A DNA stretch of 64,000 nucleotides from an uncultured Alphaproteobacteria bacterium (GCA_910584385.1 CAJUAK010000002.1:107795-171794), one strand, 5' to 3'; shown: positions 43,971-53,992, counted from the stretch's first letter. Numbers and translations: made by a program. Notes: generated from the sequence alone by a model not told the origin.

Positions 43971-44726
43971 ATGACAAAGTCAGTAAAAAATATTTTCGCA
44001 GCAGTAGTAGCAATCATGAGCGTAGGTACCGCTTCAGCGCAGTACACCATCTATAACGACGCTGTCGTTATCAAAGACAAAGATGGTTCCACCTACACAC
44101 TCGTGGACGGCAAAGAAAACGCTGCCACCAACATGAACCGCGCGTTCTCGGTTTCAGCTTCGGTTGGATATGAGAGCAAGTCCGATCTTCGGATTGGCGG
44201 AGAGGTGGCATATCTTTGGAACAAGCGTACCGAAACAGCCCTTACCGGCAGTTACGGCACAAGCTCCAAAGAGGCAGCTTTCAGCGCCATGCAGCGTTTC
44301 TATACGAATCCTGCTCAGACCCACAACTGGACATTCTTCGTGGGTGCCGGTGTGGAGCTTCGCAACAGGAAATATGCTTTCGAAGCTTCTGACGAAGTGA
44401 AGGCAAGTGTGGAAGGCGCCGCTGTTGAGGCTGGTTACAATATCTATGATGACAACAATCATCAGTGGATTATCAGCCCGATGGTTGAGGTTGGCGCAAA
44501 AGTTCGCGTCGCTAAAAACCTCAGCCTTACCGCTACCGCATACTGCGGCTACGAAACCAATAAGGCTTGTGAAAGCTTTGTTGGCTATGGCAACCACAAT
44601 GGAACTGCAACCCAGTTTACCGTGCCGACAACGGCCGATAACCGCGGTTTTTACGCTGGCGTAAAAGTCAGTGTTAAGGTTTCATTTGCAAAGGGCAAAA
44701 AAGGCCCCCGCGCAATTGCCTATTAA
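43971..44726 (+). CDS. Outer-membrane barrel-like protein, Bacteroidota-like (251 aa)
   Basis: The signal peptide ends ...GTASA with Gln at +1 (AQYT), a pattern common in Bacteroidota. The body has alternating strands with Gly and aromatic residues (FSVSASVGYESKSDLRIGGEVAYLW, WTFFVGAGVELRNRKYAF, RVAKNLSLTATAYCGYET, GFYAGVKVSVKVSF), likely an eight-stranded barrel, though the last residues (KGKKGPRAIAY) extend past the final strand. No Shine-Dalgarno site. It sits between two related lipoproteins. Confidence 0.68.
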   Translation: MTKSVKNIFAAVVAIMSVGTASAQYTIYNDAVVIKDKDGSTYTLVDGKENAATNMNRAFSVSASVGYESKSDLRIGGEVAYLWNKRTETALTGSYGTSSKEAAFSAMQRFYTNPAQTHNWTFFVGAGVELRNRKYAFEASDEVKASVEGAAVEAGYNIYDDNNHQWIISPMVEVGAKVRVAKNLSLTATAYCGYETNKACESFVGYGNHNGTATQFTVPTTADNRGFYAGVKVSVKVSFAKGKKGPRAIAY

Positions 44727-44751
44727 AAAAATTATTGTTTAACTTTTAAAA

Positions 44752-44784
44752 GGGGTGGTTCGCAAGAACTACCCCGCTTTTTTT
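44752..44784 (+). terminator. Terminator after the 43971 gene
   Basis: A 9-bp stem (44752-44760 with 44767-44775, one G-T pair), loop CGCAAG, then a T-run. Confidence 0.85.
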
Positions 44785-44947
44785 GACAAAAATTTCGTGT
44801 TTCCATGCAGTTTTCTATTGATTTCATATTGATTTTTTGCTATTTTATTTTTCGACAAAATATTATGAGCAAATAATTTACTGGGGTTTCTTGGTGCTTT
44901 TGCTCCATTTTACCTTACATTCAGAGAAATAAAATCTTTAAGAATAT

Positions 44948-47900
44948 ATGAAACAGAATTTTATCTTTCGAGGATTATTCATGAGCATGCTCATGTGCCT
45001 CACAGCCTTTCTTTTGGGCTCATGCAGCGACCAAAAGGATTTAGAAATCTTTACAAAAAGCAAAGAGCCCAGGCCTGAAGACGTGTCCCATGTCGTTGGC
45101 AAAGATTCCGTCTGCCAGCGCGAGTTCCAACACCTGAACCTGAAAACGGCGGTGGTGGATTCCTGGAGTGAAAACTACCTGGTTTATCTCAAGGATGCCA
45201 CTAAAGATCCCGTTACCGTCGGTCCAAAATCTTGGAATTCGGCGGATACGTTGTTTCTGCCCGTGCCCAGGGAAGTTTTTCTTGCCAACTGCAAAAGGTT
45301 TATGCAAAAGCCTGCGCCTGAAATTGCCATTCATGACAACGGTTTGGCGGTTAACTGGCTTTTTTCAAAAACCAGAGTTAACTTTTCTACTCTGCATGAT
45401 TGGCCGGCAGCTGCCGTTGACACCGTGAAAATTTCCGGCGTGGCGCTGAAAAGGCACCGTTATGCTATTGATTCGCTCATTTGGGTGAAGACAGACACAA
45501 CGCGTATTCTTAATCCGGATACCCTTAACGGGCAATATCTGGTGCGGGAAATCGTGCTGCACGGCAAACTCCGCATGAATGGCGGCTCGCCTGTGAATGA
45601 TGACTTTAAGGCCATTATCCGCGGCGTGGTTACCAAGGACGGAAGCGAACCGATTAATCCCGGCGATGATGACGAGCTGATTGGTCTGGAACGCGGCGAT
45701 GAAACGCCGGAGTGCGATTATGCCAAAACAATCCGCGACCATGAGGTTAAGGAAACGGCAGACAGCATTTTTGGCATAGACCGTTACAAACGTCCGATTA
45801 TCCATCGTTATTCGGTTTCCGGCGGGACGGGGATTATCTGGAAAGATACCCTGCATGCCAAAATCGCCCTGCCGAAGATGTCCCGCGTGTTTATGAGCGA
45901 ACTTTCTTTCAAGAAGGAAAGCGAAAGCTACAAAGCAGGTGTGGGCAAAATGAACGGCAAAACTTTCTGGTCTCGGGTTTCGGGGATTTATTTCGAGTTC
46001 CCGACGTCTTTTGAAAAATCAGTTTATGAATTTGGCGGTTTTTCTTTGGATTTTAACCGGGAAACGGAATATTTTTACTGGAATGCAATTGCTTATAAGA
46101 GTACCGAATCTGTTTTTGACCTGGAAATTTATGTGGATGGGGTGAAATACAAGCTCTATCAGGCAAAACACCTTTTTGAAGCGTCTTACAGCGATGGTTC
46201 AAAATACCAGTTCAAAATTCCGCAGGAAGTCTGCATCAAAGCAGATAATGGCGGCGGCCCTGTTAATCCGGATAACCCGCTTGCTGCATTGGAAGAACTT
46301 GAAAAGAGTTCAACCAATCAGGTGGAGTTTACTTTGGCTGATTTAATCCTTTCGGCAAAAAACAGCTGGAAACACCACATCAACCGGCGTTATCGCGACG
46401 GTTCGTCCAGAGACACGATTTGGGAAACAACCGAATATGCAAAAATCTATTTGCCCAAGGTTGAAAAACGGATTGTGGAAAGCCTGGATGACTTTGTGAA
46501 AAACGGCGAAAGCTGGCAGCCCGGAAGCGAGCATAACGGCAAAACTTTCTGGACAATTGTTTCGGGAACGAAATTCATCTTCCCCACGGATTATGAACAG
46601 CGTACTTTTACCCACCAGGGCATGAGCATTAAGCTTAGCTGCTATGGCTATTGGAGCGCGGTCAATTATCTGGAAACGTCAATTGTTTCGCAAAAAGGCG
46701 ATGTTGTTGAAAATGGCGTAACTTATCATGTTTATGAGGCATCGCACAAATTCAGGGCATCGTACTCTAACGGGGAAAGCTATGAGTTTGCCATCCCGCA
46801 GGAAATCTGGCTGAAAACGGCTAAGGATGAAAATGATTTGACCGGTTTGAGGGAAAAATCCGGAAAAGCCGTTGGATTCAGGATTGAAAAATCCCAAAAC
46901 CAAATCAACGGAATTGAAGATTATGAGTTTACGATTGAGCGGATTTATAAAACAGGCGTTGTTGATACAATCTGGCTTAACACGACAAAAGCTTCGATTT
47001 ATCTTCCTTCTTTGCCCGAAGCCGTCCGGGAAACAACGGATATCATCAAAAATTCTCAAAACTCATATGCGGGAACCAATTACAATGGCAAAACTTTTGC
47101 TTTTGTTTTAAGCGGTACGCCGGTGAATTTTGAGACATCTTTTGAAAAATCCGAGTTCTTCTGGAAAGGCTTTGGCGTGAAGTTGTCCGAATACGGTTAT
47201 TGGAAGAATATCTCTTATCTTTCTTCCTCGGTTAACGGACAGCTGGCAGACCGGATGCAAAACGGCGTGAAATACCATGTTTATGAGGTTTGGCATAAGT
47301 TTAAAGCGGCTTATTCAAATTCTCAGGAGACGGAATTTACGCTTCCGCAGTTGATTCTTATTCAGGCAAAGGATGAAGACGAATTGCTGGATACTTATGT
47401 CAAATCTCGTCTGGAATGGCGCGGCAATGACCTGTATTCAGTTAATGAAATCTATGAGAGCCGGCGCCTGAGCGGAGAAAAGCTGGTCGAAAACAAAGAA
47501 GTCAACCTGCAGTGGAATGTTTATGGCGAAGCGTTGAAAACAGTTTATAACGCGCGTCATGATGTTTCCAGCCAAGGGGCAACGGTTTCTTCGTCTTTCG
47601 AAAATGTTAATGTTTCAGGCTGCAAAGGTGCAAAAACCAAAAAGGTTTTTGTTTATGACTTTGGTTATTTTACCTCGCAGCTTGAAAATACGGCCATAAC
47701 CAGCCTGACTTATGAAAAGAATGGCAAAACTCTTGTTTTGGCTGCGGCAGATGCAAATCTTCTGACCTCGGCTTATGATGGTTTTGACCAGGATGCTTCT
47801 CCCACTCTGGTTTCTGCCAATGGCAGGGAATATAATGAGTGGCCGACAATTGTCCACTTGCTCGGAAACTATGATACGCAGAGCGCGAGAGTGAATAATT

Positions 47901-48427
47901 CTGTTAAAATCCGCGTCGAAAAAGGCACTGACCCCACATATCCCGGCTATACGGTTGTGGCAGCAGAGTCCGGTATGACGCTCGTCTATGAACCTAACTG
48001 GGGAATCTATCTTTCCCGTATTGTTACGTTCAGGAAAGACGATGGATCAGAAAAATTCTCGGTTATGGATGTCTGGGTTTCGGATAAGAATGCCTCTAAA
48101 CGGGAACAGGTTGTTTCCGGCAGACGCGTTCAAAACAACGGACATGCTTACCTTTGTGCAACGCCTCAGGATGGTGCCCAGCCGGATGACAACAAAGTTG
48201 TCCGTTCTTGGCGCTTAGGATACCTTGAGGCCTTGAGCGGAGGAAGCCTGACAGATGCCAAGGTCGAAACCTGGCAGCAGGTTGGGTTTGAAAACGGTGC
48301 CCAGCCGCGCCTTGTCGTTTCGAAGGCGATGGCACATAGTACGGGCGTTTTGACCCCGATTGTTTCACGAGGCACTTATAACTCTTCAACCGGCGTTTTT
48401 GTCCTGGATGGCGTAAGCTATAAGTAA
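44948..48427 (+). CDS. Bacteroidota-like repeat lipoprotein (1159 aa)
   Basis: A lipobox (LLGSC, about residue 27) is followed by SDQKDLE, acidic after the Cys. Three tandem repeats of about 185-195 residues are marked by NGKTFW or NGKTFA at residues ~336, ~530 and ~712, each running through a '..V.YHVYEA.HKF.A.YS' strand pair. A fourth, earlier part (residues ~60-235) looks related but weaker. The C-terminal ~160 residues match the end of the 41,397 protein. No Shine-Dalgarno site. Probably a surface-exposed adhesin or binding protein; ligand unknown. Confidence 0.7.
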   Translation: MKQNFIFRGLFMSMLMCLTAFLLGSCSDQKDLEIFTKSKEPRPEDVSHVVGKDSVCQREFQHLNLKTAVVDSWSENYLVYLKDATKDPVTVGPKSWNSADTLFLPVPREVFLANCKRFMQKPAPEIAIHDNGLAVNWLFSKTRVNFSTLHDWPAAAVDTVKISGVALKRHRYAIDSLIWVKTDTTRILNPDTLNGQYLVREIVLHGKLRMNGGSPVNDDFKAIIRGVVTKDGSEPINPGDDDELIGLERGDETPECDYAKTIRDHEVKETADSIFGIDRYKRPIIHRYSVSGGTGIIWKDTLHAKIALPKMSRVFMSELSFKKESESYKAGVGKMNGKTFWSRVSGIYFEFPTSFEKSVYEFGGFSLDFNRETEYFYWNAIAYKSTESVFDLEIYVDGVKYKLYQAKHLFEASYSDGSKYQFKIPQEVCIKADNGGGPVNPDNPLAALEELEKSSTNQVEFTLADLILSAKNSWKHHINRRYRDGSSRDTIWETTEYAKIYLPKVEKRIVESLDDFVKNGESWQPGSEHNGKTFWTIVSGTKFIFPTDYEQRTFTHQGMSIKLSCYGYWSAVNYLETSIVSQKGDVVENGVTYHVYEASHKFRASYSNGESYEFAIPQEIWLKTAKDENDLTGLREKSGKAVGFRIEKSQNQINGIEDYEFTIERIYKTGVVDTIWLNTTKASIYLPSLPEAVRETTDIIKNSQNSYAGTNYNGKTFAFVLSGTPVNFETSFEKSEFFWKGFGVKLSEYGYWKNISYLSSSVNGQLADRMQNGVKYHVYEVWHKFKAAYSNSQETEFTLPQLILIQAKDEDELLDTYVKSRLEWRGNDLYSVNEIYESRRLSGEKLVENKEVNLQWNVYGEALKTVYNARHDVSSQGATVSSSFENVNVSGCKGAKTKKVFVYDFGYFTSQLENTAITSLTYEKNGKTLVLAAADANLLTSAYDGFDQDASPTLVSANGREYNEWPTIVHLLGNYDTQSARVNNSVKIRVEKGTDPTYPGYTVVAAESGMTLVYEPNWGIYLSRIVTFRKDDGSEKFSVMDVWVSDKNASKREQVVSGRRVQNNGHAYLCATPQDGAQPDDNKVVRSWRLGYLEALSGGSLTDAKVETWQQVGFENGAQPRLVVSKAMAHSTGVLTPIVSRGTYNSSTGVFVLDGVSYK

Positions 48428-48445
48428 CCTATTTCTCTGGATAAA

Positions 48446-48477
48446 ACGGCAGGGCTTTGCAAGCTCTGCCGTTTTTT
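48446..48477 (+). terminator. Terminator after the 44948 gene
   Basis: A 12-bp stem (48446-48457 with 48461-48472, one G-T pair), loop TGC, then a T-run. Confidence 0.9.
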
Positions 48478-48492
48478 TGAATCTGGAAAAAC

Positions 48493-48521
48493 TTGACGCT
48501 CTTAAAAAAGTGATATATACT
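48493..48521 (+). promoter_or_regulatory. Sigma-70 type promoter of the 48553 gene
   Basis: TTGACG (48493-48498), a 17-bp spacer and TATACT (48516-48521). Confidence 0.75.
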
Positions 48522-48552
48522 ATAAGTGTTTGTGAAGTGTAGGAGAATTATC

Positions 48553-51500
48553 ATGTCTAGATTCGTCAAAGCCTTATGGCTTGGTTTAAGCGTAGTTGTT
48601 TTCAGCTATACGTTTTCTATGGCCGGTGTTTACTGGCTCCCTGATTTTTTGGATAATCCTTCACTTAGCAAACCTTCAAAATCCGATAAAGGGGACGCAG
48701 GTTCTTGTGGCAAATATGATATGCTTTCAGCTGTTCCTCATGGAGCGACATGCCAGACCAAATATCCCGGTAAGGGGCTGAAATGCTATGATAATTGCTC
48801 CTGCAAATCTGAATATTCCTACACGTCAAAATCATCAAACTTATCTTGTGAAAGCGAAGGCTGTACCATAAATGGCGTAACTAAATATAAATGCAGCGAG
48901 TGTTGTGGTACAAGTTGGCGTTATTATAGTCCAAGTTCTTCTTTGGTTCAGATGTTGCGTACAAATGCTTTGTTATGCCAATCATTATCATCTGCTTATG
49001 GTACAACGTTAAATTCCGTTATTAGGACGGCGACATGTTCCGAAGGGGGATTTTGTGGAATCTGTTTGTCAGATAAAGACAAATGCGAGGAGGAAGGCAA
49101 GACGTGGTGTTCGCAAACATCCGTTTGTGTTGATACTAATGAAGGTGGTTGTTGCGCTGATAACGAGTGCGCAAGCGGGAGTTGTGTCAATAATCAGTGT
49201 GTCGATTGTTCAGCTTATGATGATAATGATGCTTATTTATCTGTTGAAAAATTAAAAGATATGGGAATCACGGCAACTGATGCCACGTCTTTAAACAAAG
49301 GCTGCAGTCAGTTAGGATATGATGTGGCGGGAGCTGCAGAAACTTGCGGTAAGAAAACCTATTGGAAATGTACAAAATGTAGTGCAAGCAATAAAAAGGT
49401 TTGTGGAAACACATGTATTGCTTTATCCGATTGCTGCGGCGATGCGCCTGCGGCGGGTTGCCGTTGCAATAACGGTTCATGGGAAAAAGATTGTACGGCT
49501 TATGCGGGTTGGGACTATAGTTGTAATTCGGGGTTGTCTGATATTTGCGCTGGGCTTCAGAATGTTCCTTCTGCAAGTGATGTTGTAACATTGCCGACAG
49601 AAAAATCCGCTACAGCACAAAGATGTTTACCCCTTTCACTTCATTGCCAGTCTAAGGGTTTGATTGCCGCCGGCGATTTTGTTACCTGTGGCGTTAAGAA
49701 ATATGGCAAATGTAAAAGCTGTCCGAGTGGCTACAGTGTTGGATTGACTGCTGATAAGTGTGATGGACAAGAGCCTGAAACGCATGCGACGGAAACGGCA
49801 TGTAAAAAATGTCCGGCTTGTGCAGCGGGGTATAGTACCACATCTAAGACAGTTAACAATGGCTATAAACTTGAGACGCAAGCGAGCAACCCGCTTTGTA
49901 CAAAGTTGGTAGAATGTAAAGCAACGTGTAGTAATACGCAGGTTAAAGTGACTAATGGTGGTAGTTCTATAAATAAATGTGAATCTTGTTTAAATTGTCC
50001 AAGTGGCTATCGCACAGATATTACTTCCGCTTCTTGTTCTTCCGGGCAAAAATTTGTTAAAGGTTCTGCGCAGTATCAGTCTTGTGGCAAATGCGAAGAT
50101 ATTGCTTGTGATAGCGGGTATCAAAAAGGAATTACATGTAATGCTTCGACTCATAATACCCAGAAGCAAGTATCTAATCCTAGTTGTGTGAAATGTGTTG
50201 CAAAAACTTGTGAAGATTATGGTTATAGGTCTTCAATCCCATCGGAGCAAATTTGTACAAGATTTGCTTATAACAGTCTGACCTGCTATAAGGATTGTAA
50301 GACAAGCACGTGTGCTGCGGGTATCTATCGAAAAGAAAATGATGCAATGCTTTATAATAGTTCTAATAAAGTTGTTGGCTTCTCTTATAATGGTAAAGAT
50401 TATACTTCCGGCGATGGCTATGGTGTAACAAATGGTGGGCAAAATGGCGCTTTAACAAGCTGTCCTAAGAATGGGTTTGTAATCCCAACGGATGTAGCGA
50501 TGACGAATTATATTAATAAAATCGACCAATCTACCGTTACGGAGGGATTTAAAGCAGCTATGACGGACAGTTCAGGTTGGTGGACAAGTGCTTCTTGTTC
50601 AGGCAGTTATTGGACATCACAGAATGTTTGTGGCTTTAGTGGTGGGCACCCAAAAGATCTTTGCCTGAAAGATTGTTCTTCCTCTGCGCTTGGCTGTGCA
50701 GCGCATGGTTATGAAACAAGAGAAATTAGTGGTAAAAAATGCGATAAGGTTGAGGTTGATGGCGCAACTTGTTATCAGTGCCGTGATTTTACCTGTGATG
50801 ATTATGAAGCAGCCATACCTAGTGGACAGATATGCACGAAGATTACCATTAGTGGCCGTACTTGTTATAAAGATTGTAAGGTTAGCTCTTGTCCGGTCGG
50901 CTTTTATAACAATCCTGATGATAATCAAATCTATGATTCTGCTGGAAAGATCGTTGGTTTTTACTATCAGAACAAATATTATATTCTTGCTGCACTGGAT
51001 CGTACAGGCGGTGGTGCTGCAAGTTATGAATATGCAGTAAATTATTGCAAAAGGTTTGGCGGGTATGTACCAGGAGCTACAAATATGACGCGCTATATTC
51101 AGAAAGTTGATCAGGCGAATTTTAATGAGGAGGAAAAGTATATTATCTCAAGCAATATTTGGTGGACGACGCAAAAGTGTAGCGGTATTCACCCATATGT
51201 ACTGTCTTCGGGTATGTGTTGGTCAGATAAACCTAGTACCACTCCGACAGTTGTCTGTGTGAGGGACTGTTCTGCTGCGGCAACAGGATGTTTGGTTAAA
51301 GGTTATGAGCCTGAAGTTCCTTTCGGCCAGGTATGTAAGTTGGTTACACTTGATGATATGACTTGTTATACAAATTGCCGCAACAGAACTTGTTCGGATG
51401 GTGGATATTATGATACTCCTCAATCAGGAAAGACATGTACGCAGGTTTCCTATGCAGATAAAAACTGTTATGAATGTTATACTTCAGGAAGCTCAGGTGG

Positions 51501-51714
51501 AAGCTGTTCTGCAGGAGAAAGTAGCTCTTGGTGCCTGCAGATGATTCCGGGACTGCCAAAGTGCGGGATTAAGAAATGTGTCAGGCCTAAAGCTACAGCA
51601 ATAAGTAATGGAACTGCTTTTCAGTGGCATTGCTCGCTTGGAAACAGTAATGGTTATGGTGGAAATAGCGAATATGTCTGTGCGACAGACTGTGGAAATT
51701 GTGGGTCATATTAG
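48553..51714 (+). CDS. Giant Cys-rich secreted protein, paralog A (1053 aa)
   Basis: AGGAGA before the ATG at 48553 sets the start. A signal peptide (WLGLSVVVFSYTFSMAG) is followed by YWLPDF, then about 100 Cys in granulin/EGF-like patterns (CKSEYSYTSKSSNLSCESEGC, CSECC, SCPSGYSVGLTADKCDG). Two ~190-residue repeats (nt ~50206-50690 and ~50788-51290) each contain IVGFxY and a WWT box resembling lectin-like folds. The C-terminus is Cys-rich with CGNCGSY. It shares long segments with the 51917 gene. Probably disulfide-rich and surface-bound. No family assigned. Confidence 0.7.
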   Translation: MSRFVKALWLGLSVVVFSYTFSMAGVYWLPDFLDNPSLSKPSKSDKGDAGSCGKYDMLSAVPHGATCQTKYPGKGLKCYDNCSCKSEYSYTSKSSNLSCESEGCTINGVTKYKCSECCGTSWRYYSPSSSLVQMLRTNALLCQSLSSAYGTTLNSVIRTATCSEGGFCGICLSDKDKCEEEGKTWCSQTSVCVDTNEGGCCADNECASGSCVNNQCVDCSAYDDNDAYLSVEKLKDMGITATDATSLNKGCSQLGYDVAGAAETCGKKTYWKCTKCSASNKKVCGNTCIALSDCCGDAPAAGCRCNNGSWEKDCTAYAGWDYSCNSGLSDICAGLQNVPSASDVVTLPTEKSATAQRCLPLSLHCQSKGLIAAGDFVTCGVKKYGKCKSCPSGYSVGLTADKCDGQEPETHATETACKKCPACAAGYSTTSKTVNNGYKLETQASNPLCTKLVECKATCSNTQVKVTNGGSSINKCESCLNCPSGYRTDITSASCSSGQKFVKGSAQYQSCGKCEDIACDSGYQKGITCNASTHNTQKQVSNPSCVKCVAKTCEDYGYRSSIPSEQICTRFAYNSLTCYKDCKTSTCAAGIYRKENDAMLYNSSNKVVGFSYNGKDYTSGDGYGVTNGGQNGALTSCPKNGFVIPTDVAMTNYINKIDQSTVTEGFKAAMTDSSGWWTSASCSGSYWTSQNVCGFSGGHPKDLCLKDCSSSALGCAAHGYETREISGKKCDKVEVDGATCYQCRDFTCDDYEAAIPSGQICTKITISGRTCYKDCKVSSCPVGFYNNPDDNQIYDSAGKIVGFYYQNKYYILAALDRTGGGAASYEYAVNYCKRFGGYVPGATNMTRYIQKVDQANFNEEEKYIISSNIWWTTQKCSGIHPYVLSSGMCWSDKPSTTPTVVCVRDCSAAATGCLVKGYEPEVPFGQVCKLVTLDDMTCYTNCRNRTCSDGGYYDTPQSGKTCTQVSYADKNCYECYTSGSSGGSCSAGESSSWCLQMIPGLPKCGIKKCVRPKATAISNGTAFQWHCSLGNSNGYGGNSEYVCATDCGNCGSY

Positions 51715-51726
51715 CAATATTTATGA

Positions 51727-51762
51727 AAAAATCCCTGGGTGGTTTTATCCCGGGGATTTTTT
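51727..51762 (+). terminator. Terminator after the 48553 gene
   Basis: A 9-bp stem (51731-51739 with 51749-51757, one G-T pair) with T6 after it. Confidence 0.8.
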
Positions 51763-51854
51763 ATGGCTTAGCAGATTAAAGGGATGTAAATTTAGTATGA
51801 AGCGGGGGGTAAGGGAGATGACAAAATTTTCATAATTTTGTAATGCATAAGTCA

Positions 51855-51883
51855 TTGACATAATAACACGATGATGTTAAGAT
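51855..51883 (+). promoter_or_regulatory. Sigma-70 type promoter of the 51917 gene
   Basis: TTGACA (51855-51860), a 17-bp spacer and TAAGAT (51878-51883). Confidence 0.7.
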
Positions 51884-51916
51884 GAAATTGTGTTTGTTTT
51901 ATATGTGAGGTGCGGG

Positions 51917-53992
51917 ATGAATAATCTCTTTAAAAGGTTTCTTTATACAGTTGCCTTTGTTTTTATGAGTGCATCTGTTGTTTATGCGGCAGCTTATTGG
52001 CTTCCTGATTATGATGGCTCTTTTTCCATCGGTGGGCAAAATTTGTCTTCTAATTCAGGCAATAATGTTTCTTGTCAAAAATTTAATATGCTTTCTTCCC
52101 GTCCTAATGGCGCTGAATGTGATGTTCAGTATCCCGGAAAAGGTTTGCGTTGCTATAATAATTGCCGTTGCAAGCCGGAATATGCCTATACATCTAAAGC
52201 AAAAAATATGAAGTGTGATAATGAAGGGTGCTCCTTGAATGGGGTAACCAAATATAAATGTTCAGAATGTTGTGATGAAGGATGGACATACAATTCTTCA
52301 ACTTATAATTCGTATGCGCGTACTGTAGATTTGAAATGGCTTCTTTGCTTGCCTCAGCCGTCAAATCCTTTAAGCCCTGTTTATGAGCCTGCCAAATGTT
52401 CAGAGGGAGGGCAATGCGGAAAATGTATGACAGCGGAGGAAGATTGTAATCGGCGAAAGATGACCTGGTGTGCAGAGGCAGCTGTTTGTGTTGACAAAAC
52501 CCAAGGAGGCTGTTGCAGCGATAGTGATTGTCCAAGTGGTGCTTGTGTGAATAATCAATGTATGGACTGTTCAGAAGGAAATCAAAAATTATGCAATGGC
52601 GAATGCATTGATATAAATGAATGTTGCGGCAATGCACCGGCTTCTGGTTGTTGGTGCAATGATGGTACTTGGGAAACGGATTGTCGGGCTTATTCAGGTT
52701 GGGATTATTCTTGTTCGTCAGGTAATGTTGACGTTTGCACAAGAGATCAAAATCTGGCGAATGGATGCACATCTTTATCCTCTTTCTGTTCAGGAAAGGG
52801 AATGGTTGCTGATGGTGATTTAGTTGCTTGTGGCAGTAAGAAATATGGCAAGTGCAAAAGCTGTCCGAGCGGTTATAGTGTCGGATTGACAGCAAGCCAA
52901 TGTGATGGCAGGGAACCAGAGGCACATTCATCTGAACCGGCATGTAAAAAATGTCTGTCATGTGCAGCAGGTTATAGCTTTACAACAACAATTGATGATT
53001 GCGGGGCCGGTCAGATTCTGGAAACGCAATCAGGCAACAGTGCTTGTAAAAGGTGTTCGGGAGCAAGTTGTGAGGCTGGTTATAGTACGGCATCCAAAAC
53101 AGTTAATAATGGCTATAAGCTTGAAACTCAGGCGAACAATTCTCAATGCACAAAGCTTGTTGAATGTAAAGTGACATGCAGCAATACGCAGGTTAAAGTA
53201 ACCAATGGCAGCAGCTCTACAAATAAGTGTGAATTCTGTCAAAATTGCCCAAGCGGCTACCGGACGGATATTACATCAGCATCATGTTCTTCAGGACAGA
53301 AGTTTGTTGTTGGTTCCGGGCAATATCAGCCTTGTGGCAAGTGTGAAGATATTGCATGTGAAGCTGGGTATAGCACAAGCACAACAAGCTGTGCAGATGG
53401 GCAGACACTGAAATCTCAAACAACGAATGCAAATTGCAAGACATGTACTGGTACGGCTTGTGAGAGCGGTTATAAAACGGGTATAACTTGTAACGCTACA
53501 ACACAAAATACGGTTAAGCAGTCTTCAAACAGCAATTGTGTAAAATGTACGCAAAAAACCTGCGAGGAACAGGGTAAGAAGACTTGCAAGGGTATTTGCA
53601 TTGAGGCTACAGATTGTTGTACTGACAGCGATTGCGGTTCTTCTATCAAGCAGTGTGTTAATGGCAAATGTGTTGTTTCTGGGCAAATGATAAAATGTGC
53701 CGATGGTTACAAATTAGGTTTGAAAGAAACAGATTGTAGCACAGGGTATGAATTGGTGTCTCAACCGGATGAGGATAAGTGTAAGAAGTGTGTGAAAAGT
53801 AGTCTATCTATTAATCCAAATCCAAGTGGAGATTGGAAAACTCATGATGATCAGGATACATGTTGTCCTGTAGGATATATGTTTGTTTGTCCTGCAGGGT
53901 ATGGTGAGAAGTGTAAAAATTATAAGAAGAATAGGTGCTGTGCATATGCAGATAAGATTGCCTCAAAATGCCGTACCCACTGCACTGAATAA
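51917..53992 (+). CDS. Cys-rich secreted protein, paralog B (691 aa)
   Basis: The start at 51917 is preceded by GAGG. The signal peptide ends near VVYAAA, then YWLPDYDG as in paralog A. The same module order follows: NEGCSLNGVTKYKCSECC, QGGCCSDSDCPSGACVNNQC, SCPSGYSVGLTASQCDG, GYSTASKTVNNGYKLETQA, CPSGYRTDITSASCSSGQKFV. Paralog B has one extra Cys module and lacks the two lectin-like repeats. It ends in a distinct Cys-rich tail (CCPVGYMFVCPAGYGEKC). Expressed from its own promoter. Function unknown; it may be a cell-surface or matrix protein. Confidence 0.7.
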   Translation: MNNLFKRFLYTVAFVFMSASVVYAAAYWLPDYDGSFSIGGQNLSSNSGNNVSCQKFNMLSSRPNGAECDVQYPGKGLRCYNNCRCKPEYAYTSKAKNMKCDNEGCSLNGVTKYKCSECCDEGWTYNSSTYNSYARTVDLKWLLCLPQPSNPLSPVYEPAKCSEGGQCGKCMTAEEDCNRRKMTWCAEAAVCVDKTQGGCCSDSDCPSGACVNNQCMDCSEGNQKLCNGECIDINECCGNAPASGCWCNDGTWETDCRAYSGWDYSCSSGNVDVCTRDQNLANGCTSLSSFCSGKGMVADGDLVACGSKKYGKCKSCPSGYSVGLTASQCDGREPEAHSSEPACKKCLSCAAGYSFTTTIDDCGAGQILETQSGNSACKRCSGASCEAGYSTASKTVNNGYKLETQANNSQCTKLVECKVTCSNTQVKVTNGSSSTNKCEFCQNCPSGYRTDITSASCSSGQKFVVGSGQYQPCGKCEDIACEAGYSTSTTSCADGQTLKSQTTNANCKTCTGTACESGYKTGITCNATTQNTVKQSSNSNCVKCTQKTCEEQGKKTCKGICIEATDCCTDSDCGSSIKQCVNGKCVVSGQMIKCADGYKLGLKETDCSTGYELVSQPDEDKCKKCVKSSLSINPNPSGDWKTHDDQDTCCPVGYMFVCPAGYGEKCKNYKKNRCCAYADKIASKCRTHCTE

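Noticed and set aside
44785..44947. Bacteroidota-type promoter (TTTG and TAnnTTTG boxes) before the 44,948 gene
   Set aside because: Several T-rich near-matches exist but none has both boxes at the right spacing, so no call is made.
52194..52961. 255-codon open frame antisense to the Cys-rich paralog B
   Set aside because: The His/Asn-rich composition comes from reading a Cys-rich gene backwards; no start signals.
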